This document shows, in pieces, positions 52,853-62,046 of a DNA stretch of 64,000 nt; the first letter of the stretch is position 1, and each line of letters opens with the position of its first letter. Made by a program: the position numbers and the translations under genes. This stretch comes from Cognatundibacterium crateris (GTDB taxonomy: Bacteria > Pseudomonadota > Gammaproteobacteria > Burkholderiales > Burkholderiaceae_D). The notes below the pieces were generated by a model. It was not told where the DNA came from and ran no database searches. It saw only the letters and a program-made list of their open reading frames with translations. The stretch covers positions 124,001 through 188,000 of the forward strand of contig NZ_JAABOS010000009.1 in NCBI RefSeq assembly GCF_010078235.1, given 5' to 3'.

Positions 52853-54556
52853 TCACTGACGCGGGATCTTTCCAAACGCCTCACCGCGCTTCCAGACCGG
52901 CATGGCCGGTGCATTGCCGACTTCCTGTCCCAGCCTGAGTGTGAACAAGGCTTGCTGCAGCATGCCGCTCAGGTCCCAGTCGGGATGATAGACATCACGT
53001 ACGGTGTGATAATCCTGTTTGAAATCGCGCATTTTTTTCAGATAGCTGTCGGGCGGCGTTTTATCAAAGTCAAAATGCCCATCGCCCGAAAATACCGCAG
53101 AGCCGACATTGAAAGCCGGGATACCGGCGCGTGCAAAATTAAAGTGATCAGCACGGAAGTACGCACCACCCAGATCCGGCACGGTCGGTGCGATACGCAG
53201 CTTCATCGCCTTCGCCACTTTGACTGCGCTGTGATACAGGCTACTGCGCTCACTGCCCGCCACGCCTATGTCCTTAGTCGCTGCCACAAAATTCATACTA
53301 TCCAGATTCAGATCGGCAGCCGTTTTTGCCAGCGGCCACGGTGCCTGCTGCACATAGGCTGCGCTGCCCAACAAATACTGTTCTTCGGCGGCTGGCCACA
53401 GAAAAATCTGAGTACGCCGGGTTGGCTGGCGCACAGCGAGCCTTGCCATTTCGAGTAAGGCGGCGCTGCCGGATGCATTATCGACTGCGCCATTCCAGAT
53501 CTGGGTCTTGCCATTGGCATCGGTTTCCATGCCCAGATGATCCCAATGGGCCGAGTAAATCACAGCCTCTGATTTCAACACAGGATCAGTGCCCGGCACC
53601 ATGCCCAACACATTGTACTGCCTTACCTGGCGCACCTGATTGTGCACCTCCACCTGTGCCGTTGCATTCAGCGCCACCGGCTGAAAATCACGACGCTCGG
53701 CTTGTTGGCGCAGTTGATCAAGGTCCTGACCAGCTGCGGCAAACAATTGGCGCGCCACCTCTTCCTGTATCCAGCCTTCCAGCGGATTGCCCATGCCAGG
53801 AGAGCTGAAGCGTTCGTGGCTGAAACTGGTTTGCGGTACATTCCAGCCATAGGCCGCCGAGGCATTGGTGTGGATCAGTAACACCCCGGCCGCACCCTGA
53901 CGTGCGGCTTCTTCGAACTTATACGTCCAGCGGCCATAATAGGTCAGCGCCGCTCCGCCAAAGCGCTGTGGCTCTGCTGCGTTAGGCTGCGGATCATTGA
54001 CCATCATCACCAGCAATTTGCCTTTGACATCGGTCTGTTTAAAGTCGTCCCAATTTTCTTCGGGAGCGCGGATGCCATAGCCGACGAACAGTAAAGGCGC
54101 AGAGAAGCTGACTTGCTGGCGGCCACCGGAAGAGCCAAACACGACATCTCTACCCAACACCGGTGTCCACTGTTGGCCACCGGCAGAAAAGCGTATCTGG
54201 CTGTTCGCCAGGGTCTGACTGCCTATGATATCGACCGCCTGGCGATAGCCCTGCACTTTGTCACCCGGCAGCACCTGCAAGCCAATCAGCGCAGCCTGAG
54301 TTTCCAGATAGCGCACGGCCAGATCACCACCGCGCTGGCCGGTCCCCCGGCCTTCCAGTAAATCATCGGCCAGAAAAGAAAGGTGAGCGCGTAAATGGGT
54401 TTCGCTCAAAGGCGCGCCAAGCTTGGTGTTCGTGTTGGTGGCAGTGCTGGCGGACGCGGCAACCGCCAGTTGGCTGGCACTGCCCAACAGGCAGCCGGAG
54501 GCCAGCAGCAGCGCCAGCGAGCGGGTCGTCAATTTTTTTGAAGTCATAGAGATCAT
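52853..54556 (-). CDS. M28-family metallopeptidase with PA domain
   Basis: A 567-residue secreted peptidase (signal cut near AVAAS, residue 34). A protease-associated domain lies at about 130-270. The M28 catalytic part has SAHWDHLG (first zinc His/Asp), NGAVDNASGSAALLEMAR, PAAEEQYLLGS (catalytic Glu pair) and DLNLDSMNF (zinc Asp), with a final His in YHTVRDVYH. It releases amino acids from peptide N-termini in the periplasm or outside the cell. Two close ATG starts (54556, 54547) are equally good. Confidence 0.88.
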   Translation of the reverse strand: MISMTSKKLTTRSLALLLASGCLLGSASQLAVAASASTATNTNTKLGAPLSETHLRAHLSFLADDLLEGRGTGQRGGDLAVRYLETQAALIGLQVLPGDKVQGYRQAVDIIGSQTLANSQIRFSAGGQQWTPVLGRDVVFGSSGGRQQVSFSAPLLFVGYGIRAPEENWDDFKQTDVKGKLLVMMVNDPQPNAAEPQRFGGAALTYYGRWTYKFEEAARQGAAGVLLIHTNASAAYGWNVPQTSFSHERFSSPGMGNPLEGWIQEEVARQLFAAAGQDLDQLRQQAERRDFQPVALNATAQVEVHNQVRQVRQYNVLGMVPGTDPVLKSEAVIYSAHWDHLGMETDANGKTQIWNGAVDNASGSAALLEMARLAVRQPTRRTQIFLWPAAEEQYLLGSAAYVQQAPWPLAKTAADLNLDSMNFVAATKDIGVAGSERSSLYHSAVKVAKAMKLRIAPTVPDLGGAYFRADHFNFARAGIPAFNVGSAVFSGDGHFDFDKTPPDSYLKKMRDFKQDYHTVRDVYHPDWDLSGMLQQALFTLRLGQEVGNAPAMPVWKRGEAFGKIPRQ

Positions 54557-54621
54557 GAATAAGCCCGGCGATTCAGGCCGGGCGAAATGAGTAAGGAGTG
54601 TGACCGTGCGCTGCGAATAAG

Positions 54622-55704
54622 TCAGGGTACGATGGTCGTAAACAAATACACGGCGAAAATCACCAGATGGATAGTGCCTTGCATGATGGTGGTGCGACCA
54701 GTACCCAGCGAGATGGTGGTCACGATCAGCGACAACAGCAAGAGCACGGTGGATTTCGTATCGATGCCCAGTGACAGCTGCCAGCCAGTCAGGATAGAAA
54801 TCACCGCCACCACCGGTATCGTCAAACCGATACTCGCCAGTGCAGAACCCAGCGCCAGATTGATACTGGTTTGCAGACGGTTGGCACGCGCGGCGCTGAG
54901 TGCGGCCAGCCCTTCCGGCAACAGCACGATGATGGCGATGATAATACCGACCAGCGCCTTAGGCGCACCGGCTGCGGCAACAGCGGATTCCAGTGCCGGT
55001 GCCAGTGCTTTCGCCAGCAGCACCACTGCCACCAGACAAACTAACAGCAGTCCCAGACTGGTCCAGGCCATGCGCGCCGACGGTAGCGGCGCATGCACGT
55101 CTTCATCGGCAGCATGGCTTTCAGGTAAAAAATAATCGCGGTGTCTGACGGTCTGCACCAGCACGAAAGTCCCGTACAACACGACTGAGACGATAGCGAT
55201 AAAGCCCAGCTGGCTGGCACTGTAAAACGGCCCTGCCACGGACGAGGTAAAGTTAGGCAGTACCAGCGTCAGCACCGATAAAGCAGCCAGCGTGGCGAGT
55301 GAGGTGCTGGCGCCTTGCAGGCCAAAGCTTTGCTCGCGATGGCGAATGCCGCCAACCAGCAGACACAGTCCTATGATGCCGGTCAGGATGACCATGATCG
55401 CCGCGAATACGGTATCCCTGGCCAGCCCGGCCGTAGTTTCACCGCCCGCTAACATCAGTGACACAATTAAAGCGACTTCAATCAGCGTAACGGCGATCGC
55501 CAATAATAGCGTACCGAAGGGTTCGCCGATTTTATGCGCCACCACTTCGGCATGAAACACAGCGGTCAGCACACCACCAAATAAAGCGGCGGTCAGCAGT
55601 ATTCCATACCAGCTGGCGCTGCATAACAGGCTGCCGCCCAGGATCAGGCAGGCAGCCAGCGGTGTGAGCACCGACCAGCGCGGAAGTTTGTCAGAAATTT
55701 TCAT
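54622..55704 (-). CDS. Ca2+/H+ antiporter, ChaA/CAX family
   Basis: A 360-residue inner-membrane antiporter with about eleven helices. The two inverted alpha repeats are marked by AHKIGEPFGTLLLAIAVTLIE (about residues 55-75) and the later VLLPEGLAALSAARANRLQTSINLALGS, each with the conserved acidic residue of the ion pathway. It exports calcium or sodium in exchange for protons. It is monocistronic, between the M28 and GNAT genes on the same strand. Confidence 0.85.
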   Translation of the reverse strand: MKISDKLPRWSVLTPLAACLILGGSLLCSASWYGILLTAALFGGVLTAVFHAEVVAHKIGEPFGTLLLAIAVTLIEVALIVSLMLAGGETTAGLARDTVFAAIMVILTGIIGLCLLVGGIRHREQSFGLQGASTSLATLAALSVLTLVLPNFTSSVAGPFYSASQLGFIAIVSVVLYGTFVLVQTVRHRDYFLPESHAADEDVHAPLPSARMAWTSLGLLLVCLVAVVLLAKALAPALESAVAAAGAPKALVGIIIAIIVLLPEGLAALSAARANRLQTSINLALGSALASIGLTIPVVAVISILTGWQLSLGIDTKSTVLLLLSLIVTTISLGTGRTTIMQGTIHLVIFAVYLFTTIVP

Positions 55705-55747
55705 AAAGATAGGATGAGTAAAAATCAGTAAGGGAAATCAATGCGTA

Positions 55748-56335
55748 TCAGGATGAAATAGGGACAGGGGATTTCATCATGAGTTCCTGTGCTTCGTGTG
55801 CGAGCAAAGAATAACAGCGCAGATCCTGATATTTGCCGTTTTTATATTCACATTCACGCAGTATGCCCTCCAGCTGAAAGCCGTGACGCTCGACCAGGCG
55901 CCAGCTGGCGGCATTGTCCGGCTCCACCAGCGCCTGTATGCGGTGCAGACCCAGATCACGGAAGCAGCATGTCAGGATAGCCGGTAACACTTCGGCCATC
56001 ACACCGCGGCGCCAGAACGCAGGTGTTAACCAGAAACCGATTTCCGCGCAATGATCTTCCTGCTCCCATTCATGCAAACCGCAGGTTCCTATTAATTGCT
56101 CCGGGTGTTCACGTTCAGCGATGCCCCACCAGATACCGATGCGGGTTTTCCAGACCAGCTCATACCAGTCCATCTGCGCCTGAGTCGATTCCAGCGTGTC
56201 GTAACTGATGCCGTAATAGGCAGTCACTGCTTCGTCAGATAAACCGGCAAAAATCGCGGGCTGATCAGCAGGCACGATCTGCCTCAATATAAATCGTCCG
56301 GTCTGGAGTTGTGGGAAGCTGGCAGCTTGGTTCAT
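55748..56335 (-). CDS. RimJ/RimL-type GNAT acetyltransferase
   Basis: About 195 residues. LQTGRFILRQIVPADQPAIF opens the domain, GTCGLHEWEQEDHCAEIGFWLTPAFWRRGVMAEVL carries the acetyl-CoA loop, and ASWRLVERHGFQLEGILRE is the typical C-terminal block. RimJ/RimL relatives acetylate ribosomal protein N-termini or small molecules. Several in-frame ATGs occur (56368, 56347, 56335); the shortest is used because the conserved domain starts soon after. Confidence 0.8.
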   Translation of the reverse strand: MNQAASFPQLQTGRFILRQIVPADQPAIFAGLSDEAVTAYYGISYDTLESTQAQMDWYELVWKTRIGIWWGIAEREHPEQLIGTCGLHEWEQEDHCAEIGFWLTPAFWRRGVMAEVLPAILTCCFRDLGLHRIQALVEPDNAASWRLVERHGFQLEGILRECEYKNGKYQDLRCYSLLAHEAQELMMKSPVPISS

Positions 56336-56577
56336 GGTTCTATCCATCTTCAATTCATTAGTGTTCATTTTTTTATCACAGCACAGCTGCTGCTTGCACT
56401 GCCCTGATGGGCGGCACCGCTGATGCTCAGTCCAGTCAGCATCCAATCAGCATCCAGTCACAGCGGGCTTTTTTCTGAGTTCTATTTTAATATTAAGTGA
56501 GAATAATTCCCTGCTTTTAGCTACCCTATGCTGAGCCGTAAACGTATAATCGGCGGAAGTTTTTTTTAGGAGTTGTT

Positions 56578-57258
56578 ATGAGTCTGGCCATGATCGCATT
56601 TTTTAAGGCAATGATACTGGTGCCTATCACCTTATTACCTCTCGTGAATCCGATTGCGATTGCGCCGATTTACCTGTCTATGACGGGTCCGCAAGAGCCC
56701 GAAGTCGCGAAACGCATGGCGAAACGAATCGCGATTAACTGCTTCTTCATGTTGATGGTCACGATTTTTGTCGGCTCTTATGTACTGAATTTTTTCGGCA
56801 TTTCCTTACCTATCGTCCGTATCGCCGGTGGTATCGTGGTCGGCATGGCAGGCTGGAAGCTGCTGAATGACCAGAGTCAGGATAAATTACTGAACTCGGT
56901 CGCGGCTTCGCATACCGGCGCCTGGAGCAAAGAAGAATTGCGCCGCCGCAGTTTTTATCCTTTCAGCTTCCCGCTGACCGTCGGCCCCGGCACTATCGCA
57001 GCTTCGATTACCATCGGTACCCAAATGCCACGCAAGCCTATCGACTGGCTGGTGACCAGCGTCGCATCGGCGCTGGGTGTGCTGCTGACCACACTGGTGG
57101 TGTATCTGTGCTACCGCTTTGCACGTAATATGGGCCAGTTCCTCGGCGACGTCGGCGGCACTGTATTGATGCGTCTGTCTGCGTTTATCCTGGTTTGTAT
57201 CGGCATAGAAATCGGCTGGGCCGGCGTATCTGAATTACTCAGCGACCTGGCGCGCTGA
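56578..57258 (+). CDS. MarC family membrane protein
   Basis: A 226-residue protein with six helices. LLPLVNPIAIAPIYLSMT (about residues 20-37) is the MarC signature, repeated in inverted form near FPLTVGPGTIAASIT (about 133-147). The family's transport role is unsettled; it was wrongly linked to antibiotic resistance in early work. A strong ribosome site (TTAGGAG) precedes the ATG. The last 24 bases overlap the convergent cadR gene. Confidence 0.88.
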   Translation: MSLAMIAFFKAMILVPITLLPLVNPIAIAPIYLSMTGPQEPEVAKRMAKRIAINCFFMLMVTIFVGSYVLNFFGISLPIVRIAGGIVVGMAGWKLLNDQSQDKLLNSVAASHTGAWSKEELRRRSFYPFSFPLTVGPGTIAASITIGTQMPRKPIDWLVTSVASALGVLLTTLVVYLCYRFARNMGQFLGDVGGTVLMRLSAFILVCIGIEIGWAGVSELLSDLAR

Positions 57259-57687
57259 TTCTGTATCCGCATGGCAGGCACAAGCCTCGCCATGCGCAGC
57301 GGCGACCAGCTCATGCAGGATGCCGCATTCCTTCCCCTGATGTCTCTCATCGCAACTGGCTCTTAAGCTGCACAGTTGCTTCTCCAGCGCGTGCATACTC
57401 GCCAGCCTGGCCCTGACCCGCGCAATCTGTTGTTCAATGAGCGAGTTGATATCGCCACAATCCTCAGCCGGACTCACCATAAATGCCACCAGGCGCCGTA
57501 CCTCGGCTAAAGGGATATCGAGTGCGCGACAATGCCGGATAAACGATAGACGCTCCAGATGCAGTGCGCTATAGCGGCGATACCCATTCGCTTCGCGCTC
57601 AGGCTCAGGCAGCAAGCCCTGTTTTTCATAATAGCGAATCGTCTCCAGATCGACCCCGGTTGCAGCTGCCAGCTCACTGATACGCAT
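57235..57687 (-). CDS. cadR: MerR-family Cd2+/Pb2+-responsive regulator CadR
   Basis: A 150-residue metal sensor. The HTH is at residues 1-40 (MRISELAAATGVDLETIRYYE), followed by a long dimerisation helix. Cys77 (EDCGDI), Cys112 (ASCDE) and Cys121 (ECGIL) match the metal site of CadR/PbrR, and the C-terminus (HGEACACHAD) adds His and Cys ligands. It twists the divergent cadA promoter into an active form when metal binds. The gene overlaps the 3' end of the MarC gene by 24 bases. Confidence 0.9.
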   Translation of the reverse strand: MRISELAAATGVDLETIRYYEKQGLLPEPEREANGYRRYSALHLERLSFIRHCRALDIPLAEVRRLVAFMVSPAEDCGDINSLIEQQIARVRARLASMHALEKQLCSLRASCDERHQGKECGILHELVAAAHGEACACHADTESARQVAE

Positions 57688-57722
57688 ACTTTACTCCGTT
57701 TGTTAATGCCGCAAAAAAAAGC

Positions 57723-57753
57723 TTGACCCTGTAGCGACTCCAGAGTCTACACT
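57723..57753 (+). promoter_or_regulatory. MerR-type promoter of cadA with 19-bp spacer
   Basis: TTGACC (57723-57728) and TACACT (57748-57753) are separated by 19 bases, the over-long spacing that MerR-family activators correct. ACTC/GAGT (57737-57746) makes the dyad centre between the boxes. It is in the 97-base divergent space between cadR and cadA. Confidence 0.88.
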
Positions 57754-57784
57754 GATTTCATTCTATCGTTACAGGCACGCTCAC

Positions 57785-60088
57785 ATGACGCACACACCTC
57801 ACGAACAACCCCACGCCGCCGGTTCCACATGTACGCATCAGCATGAGCATGAGCACAAACATGAACATGCATCACATCAGCACGGCTCACATGCGCACCA
57901 GCATGATCATGAACACGCGGAGCAGGACGATGCCTGCTGTGCACCGGCTACGCTCGCTGTGAGCCGTGAACAGCCACCCGCCAATGCGGTGAGCAGCCGC
58001 TTTCATATCGCGGCGATGGATTGTCCGACCGAAGAAGCCCTGATACGCAAACAACTGTCCAGCGATAGCAATATCCTGGGGCTGGACTTTGATTTGCTCA
58101 ACCGTATTCTGACTGTGCATCAGCGTACACCAGACACCGATCATGTCAGCGCAGCTTTAGTCGCGCTGGGCATGCAGCCGCAATTGCTGGAAGCAGGGGT
58201 AGAGCCGACACCGGTTTCTGCCATTGACAGCAAACTGCGCTGGCGGGTTGCCATCGGTGGCTTGCTGGCCTTTGGCTCAGAAGCCATCGCCTGGTGGCAG
58301 CAAGCTGATCAAACGCTGGCGGTCGCTGCGATGGCATTGGGCTCCATCCTGATTTGCGGTCTGCCGACACTGAAAAAAGGCTGGATTGCGCTGCGCCATT
58401 TCACACTGAACATCCATTTACTGATGACGGCAGCCGTGATCGGTGCGTTCGCCATCGGCCAGTGGCCTGAAGCGGCAATGGTGATCTGCCTGTTTGCAGT
58501 CGCCGAGATGATAGAAGCGGCCAGTCTGGAACGCGCACGTGACGCCATCAGTGGCTTGCTGGCGCAGGCACCGGAAACCGCGCTGGTGCAACAGCCGGAT
58601 GCGAGCTGGCTCAGCACACCGACGGCAGAAATCGCTGTCGGCGCGCTGTTATTGTGCCGCCCCGGTGACCGCATCGCGCTCGATGGCGTGGTCGAACAGG
58701 GGCAGTCTTCGGTCAATCAGGCCGCCATTACCGGTGAGAGTATGCCGGTCACGAAGCAGCCTGGAGATACCGTCTTTGCCGGCACCATCAACCAGAGTGC
58801 GGCGCTGCAGTTACGCGTCACGGCTAACGCTGGCAGCTCTATGCTGGCACGCATCGCACAATCGGTACAGGCGGCGCAAAGCCAGCGCGCCCCCACCCAG
58901 GGCTTCGTTGACCGCTTCGCTGCCATCTATACACCGGTAGTATTTATCGCAGCGATTTTGCTGGCTGTGCTGCCGCCCTTATTGTTACAACATGGCTGGC
59001 ATGACAGCCTGTACCGTGCACTGGTTTTGCTGGTGATCGCCTGCCCTTGTGCACTGGTGATTTCAACGCCGGTCACCGTCGTTAGCGGGCTGGCAGCCGC
59101 TGCGCGCCGTGGCATCGTGATTAAAGGCGGCGTCTTTCTGGAACAAGGGCGGCAGTTGCGCCATCTGGCACTCGATAAAACCGGGACCCTGACTGAGGGT
59201 AAACCGCAACTGCAGCAAATACGCAGCAGTGGCATCAGTGAATCCGCCGCGCTGCAGATCGCAGCCAGCCTGGATGCACACTCCAGCCATCCTTTAGCCC
59301 AGGCCCTGCTGCAAGCCTGTGAACTGCCGGTGCTGGCAGCGGAACAGGTCAGTCTGCTGGAAATGGGACGTGCACGCGGTATGCAAGGCAGCGTTGATGG
59401 ACGCAGCTATCAGCTCGGCAATCAAGCCTTGCTGCAGGAATTAAACATAGCGCCATCGCCGCTCACAGCACAAATCAGTACGCTGGAGCAGCAAGGTAAT
59501 ACCGTAATACTGCTGTGTCGTGAAGGACAATTATTAGCGCTGTTTGCCGTTGCGGATCAGTTACGCGCCACCAGTCAGGCGGCAATACAGCAATTGCAGC
59601 AATTGGGGGTGCAGGTGCTGATGCTGACCGGTGACAATGCCCATACGGCGAATGCGATCGCCGCACAGGCTGGCATACAACAGGTACGCGCCGAATTACT
59701 GCCTGACGATAAACTGCGGATTATTGAAGAATTGGCGCAACAAGGCGTGACGGGTATGACGGGGGATGGCATCAACGATGCACCGGCACTGGCACGCGCG
59801 CACATCGGTCTGGCCATGGCAGCAGGCAGCGACACTGCACTGGAAACTGCGGACGTCGCGCTGATGCAAAATGACTTGCAAAAAATACCGGAATTTATCC
59901 GCCTGTCACAACAGACCGCACGCATACTGAAGCAGAATATCGCGTTTGCACTGGGCGTAAAATTTATCTTCTTCGCACTGGCATTAAGTGGTCACGCCAG
60001 CTTGTGGATGGCGGTATTCGCAGACACTGGCACCAGCCTGCTGGTGGTGCTCAATGGTCTGCGCTTACTGAAGGCAAAACTGAATTAA
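57785..60088 (+). CDS. cadA: Cd2+/Zn2+/Pb2+-exporting P1B-type ATPase
   Basis: A 767-residue heavy-metal pump. The N-terminus (residues 1-55) is a His-rich tail (HQHEHEHKHEHASHQHGSH), followed by CC and one HMA-like domain whose usual CxxC reads DCPTEE (about residues 78-83). The membrane core has the CPC motif (ACPCALV, about 420), the phosphorylation site DKTGTLTEG (about 463) and the hinge GDGINDAPALARA (about 660). It exports divalent soft metals under CadR control. The stop overlaps the convergent gene below by 4 bases. Confidence 0.93.
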   Translation: MTHTPHEQPHAAGSTCTHQHEHEHKHEHASHQHGSHAHQHDHEHAEQDDACCAPATLAVSREQPPANAVSSRFHIAAMDCPTEEALIRKQLSSDSNILGLDFDLLNRILTVHQRTPDTDHVSAALVALGMQPQLLEAGVEPTPVSAIDSKLRWRVAIGGLLAFGSEAIAWWQQADQTLAVAAMALGSILICGLPTLKKGWIALRHFTLNIHLLMTAAVIGAFAIGQWPEAAMVICLFAVAEMIEAASLERARDAISGLLAQAPETALVQQPDASWLSTPTAEIAVGALLLCRPGDRIALDGVVEQGQSSVNQAAITGESMPVTKQPGDTVFAGTINQSAALQLRVTANAGSSMLARIAQSVQAAQSQRAPTQGFVDRFAAIYTPVVFIAAILLAVLPPLLLQHGWHDSLYRALVLLVIACPCALVISTPVTVVSGLAAAARRGIVIKGGVFLEQGRQLRHLALDKTGTLTEGKPQLQQIRSSGISESAALQIAASLDAHSSHPLAQALLQACELPVLAAEQVSLLEMGRARGMQGSVDGRSYQLGNQALLQELNIAPSPLTAQISTLEQQGNTVILLCREGQLLALFAVADQLRATSQAAIQQLQQLGVQVLMLTGDNAHTANAIAAQAGIQQVRAELLPDDKLRIIEELAQQGVTGMTGDGINDAPALARAHIGLAMAAGSDTALETADVALMQNDLQKIPEFIRLSQQTARILKQNIAFALGVKFIFFALALSGHASLWMAVFADTGTSLLVVLNGLRLLKAKLN

Positions 60089-60405
60089 GCCGCTGCTTCG
60101 CTGTCCAATGCTGGCAGGGCTTCCTGCAACATCAGCGCATGCTCAACCAGGGTCGATTCATCCCCGACCCGGCTTTGCCAGGCGCGCAGGAAATAGGATT
60201 TTTCCTGGGCTGTCGGCGGCTCATACCAAATCACCATCAGCACGCCTTTATGGTCATGAATTTTGGCGATTTTGGTGATACAGACGGTATTGCCATCGAC
60301 ATCAGCCAAACCGATAGCGTAGCCATAAACGCGGCTCAGACGCTCGATGCGATCTGGTTCAGTTTCGCTGTTCGTCGCCGAGATTTTCGGATGATCCAGA
60401 TACAT
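60085..60405 (-). CDS. conserved-looking small protein downstream of spoVR, function unknown
   Basis: A 106-residue soluble protein, no signal peptide. I do not recognise a domain. Its centre (YGYAIGLADVDGNTVCITKIAKIHDHKGVLMVIW) looks like an antiparallel beta sheet, followed by a helical C-terminus. GAGGG lies 4-5 bases before the ATG. It follows spoVR by 91 bases on the same strand, so it may be a fourth member of the prkA-yeaH-spoVR operon. Confidence 0.6.
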   Translation of the reverse strand: MYLDHPKISATNSETEPDRIERLSRVYGYAIGLADVDGNTVCITKIAKIHDHKGVLMVIWYEPPTAQEKSYFLRAWQSRVGDESTLVEHALMLQEALPALDSEAAA

Positions 60406-60496
60406 AATGCCCTCTTCATCAAATGTGATCTGCTGGATTCTATCCGAAGCCAGCGCGCGCGCCTACCTGCTTTTGATATTCAGCAACAGTCCGGCT

Positions 60497-62038
60497 TCAG
60501 CGACTGCCTTTTTCCCAACGACAGTCTTGTTTAGTCAATACCGTTCCATGCTGATCTACGGTTTCCAGCACCACATCAAAGCCCCATAAACGCGCGACAT
60601 GCTTGAGGACTTCATTGGTCTGGTTATTCAGCGGCCGCCGCAAATACTGATGATGGCGCAAGGTCAGCGAACGGTCGCCCTGCATATCCACCGCCCAGAC
60701 CTGAATGTCCGGCTCGCGGTTACCCAAGTTGTATTGTCCAGCCAGTTGCTGTCTGACATAGCGATAGCCGGATTCATCATGGATGGCTGAAATTTTCAGC
60801 TTATCCTTACTGTCATCATCAAGGATAGAAAAGAAGTGAAAATCGCGGATCAGCTTGGGCGACAAATACTGCGCAATAAAACTCTCATCCTTAAAATTAC
60901 GCATCGCAAACTGCAACGAAGTCTGCCAGTCCGCCCCGGCCAGATCCGGAAACCATTCACGGTCTTCATCGGTAGGATGCTCACAAATGCGGCGTATATC
61001 CTGCATCATGGCAAAGCCCAGCGCATAGGGATTGATACCGCTGTAATAGCGGCTGCCTACCGGCGGCTGATAAATCACATTGGTGTGACTCTGTAAAAAC
61101 TCCATCATAAAACCGTCACCAACTACACCCTCTTCATACAATTGATACAGGATGGTGTAATGCCAGAACGTAGCCCAGCCCTCGTTCATGACCTGGGTCT
61201 GACGCTGAGGATAAAAATACTGCGAAATTTTTCGAATAATACGCACGATTTCGCGCTGCCAGGGTTCCAGCAAAGGCGCATATTTTTCGATGAAGTACAG
61301 CAGATTTTCCTGCGGCTCACGCGGGAAGCGCTGATGCTCCTGCTGGCTTTCCTGCACCTCAGGACGGCGCGGCAAAGTGCGCCACAAATCATTAATTTGC
61401 GATTGCAGATAGGCTTCGCGTTCGGTCTGACGCTCTCTTTCCTCGATCAGGGAAATCCGGGCCGGACGTTTATAGCGGTCTACCCCATAATTCTGCAAGG
61501 CGTGACAGGAATCCAGTATCAGCTCCACCGCCTCAGTGCCGTAACGCTGCTCGCAATGCGCGACATAATTTTTGGCGAACACCATGTAATCGATAATCGC
61601 TTCAGCATCGGTCCAGGCCCGGAACAGGTAATTCCCTTTGAAAAAAGAGTTATGTCCGTATGCCGCATGCGCAATCACCAGCGACTGCATGGTCAGACTA
61701 TTCTCTTCCATCAGATAGGAAATACAGGGGTTGGAGTTAATCACAATCTCGTAAGCCAGCCCCATCTGACCGCGCTTATAACTTTTTTCGGTAGACATAA
61801 AATGCTTACCGAAAGACCAGTGGTTATACGACACCGGCATACCGACCGAGGCATAGGCATCCATCATTTGCTCGGCGGTGATGATTTCCAGCTGATTCGG
61901 ATAGGTATCGAGCCCAAACTGTGCGGCGACCCGGCGTATCTCTTCATGCGCCTGTTCTATCAGTTCGAAGGTCCATTCCGACTTGTCCGGTAAGGCATTC
62001 GGATGTCTGGCTCTGCTAGTCTGCGTTTGAGTGTCCAT
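60497..62038 (-). CDS. SpoVR family protein
   Basis: A 513-residue protein close in length to E. coli YcgB (about 510). Family blocks are visible: YHxxFGK-like SYNHWSFGKHFMSTEKSYKRG, NPCISYLMEENSLTMQSLVIAHA, GHNSFFKGNYLF, NEGWATFWHYTILYQLYEEG and NPYALGFAMMQDIRRI. The His/Glu pattern suggests a metal site, but no activity is established. The start at 62038 is preferred; a TTG at 62050 would overlap yeaH by four bases. Partner of YeaH and PrkA in the stationary-phase/stress operon. Confidence 0.9.
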   Translation of the reverse strand: MDTQTQTSRARHPNALPDKSEWTFELIEQAHEEIRRVAAQFGLDTYPNQLEIITAEQMMDAYASVGMPVSYNHWSFGKHFMSTEKSYKRGQMGLAYEIVINSNPCISYLMEENSLTMQSLVIAHAAYGHNSFFKGNYLFRAWTDAEAIIDYMVFAKNYVAHCEQRYGTEAVELILDSCHALQNYGVDRYKRPARISLIEERERQTEREAYLQSQINDLWRTLPRRPEVQESQQEHQRFPREPQENLLYFIEKYAPLLEPWQREIVRIIRKISQYFYPQRQTQVMNEGWATFWHYTILYQLYEEGVVGDGFMMEFLQSHTNVIYQPPVGSRYYSGINPYALGFAMMQDIRRICEHPTDEDREWFPDLAGADWQTSLQFAMRNFKDESFIAQYLSPKLIRDFHFFSILDDDSKDKLKISAIHDESGYRYVRQQLAGQYNLGNREPDIQVWAVDMQGDRSLTLRHHQYLRRPLNNQTNEVLKHVARLWGFDVVLETVDQHGTVLTKQDCRWEKGSR

Positions 62039-62046
62039 GACAGGCC

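Noticed and set aside
61142-61993. 283-codon plus-strand open frame
   Set aside because: Lies fully inside spoVR, which has strong family motifs on the other strand.
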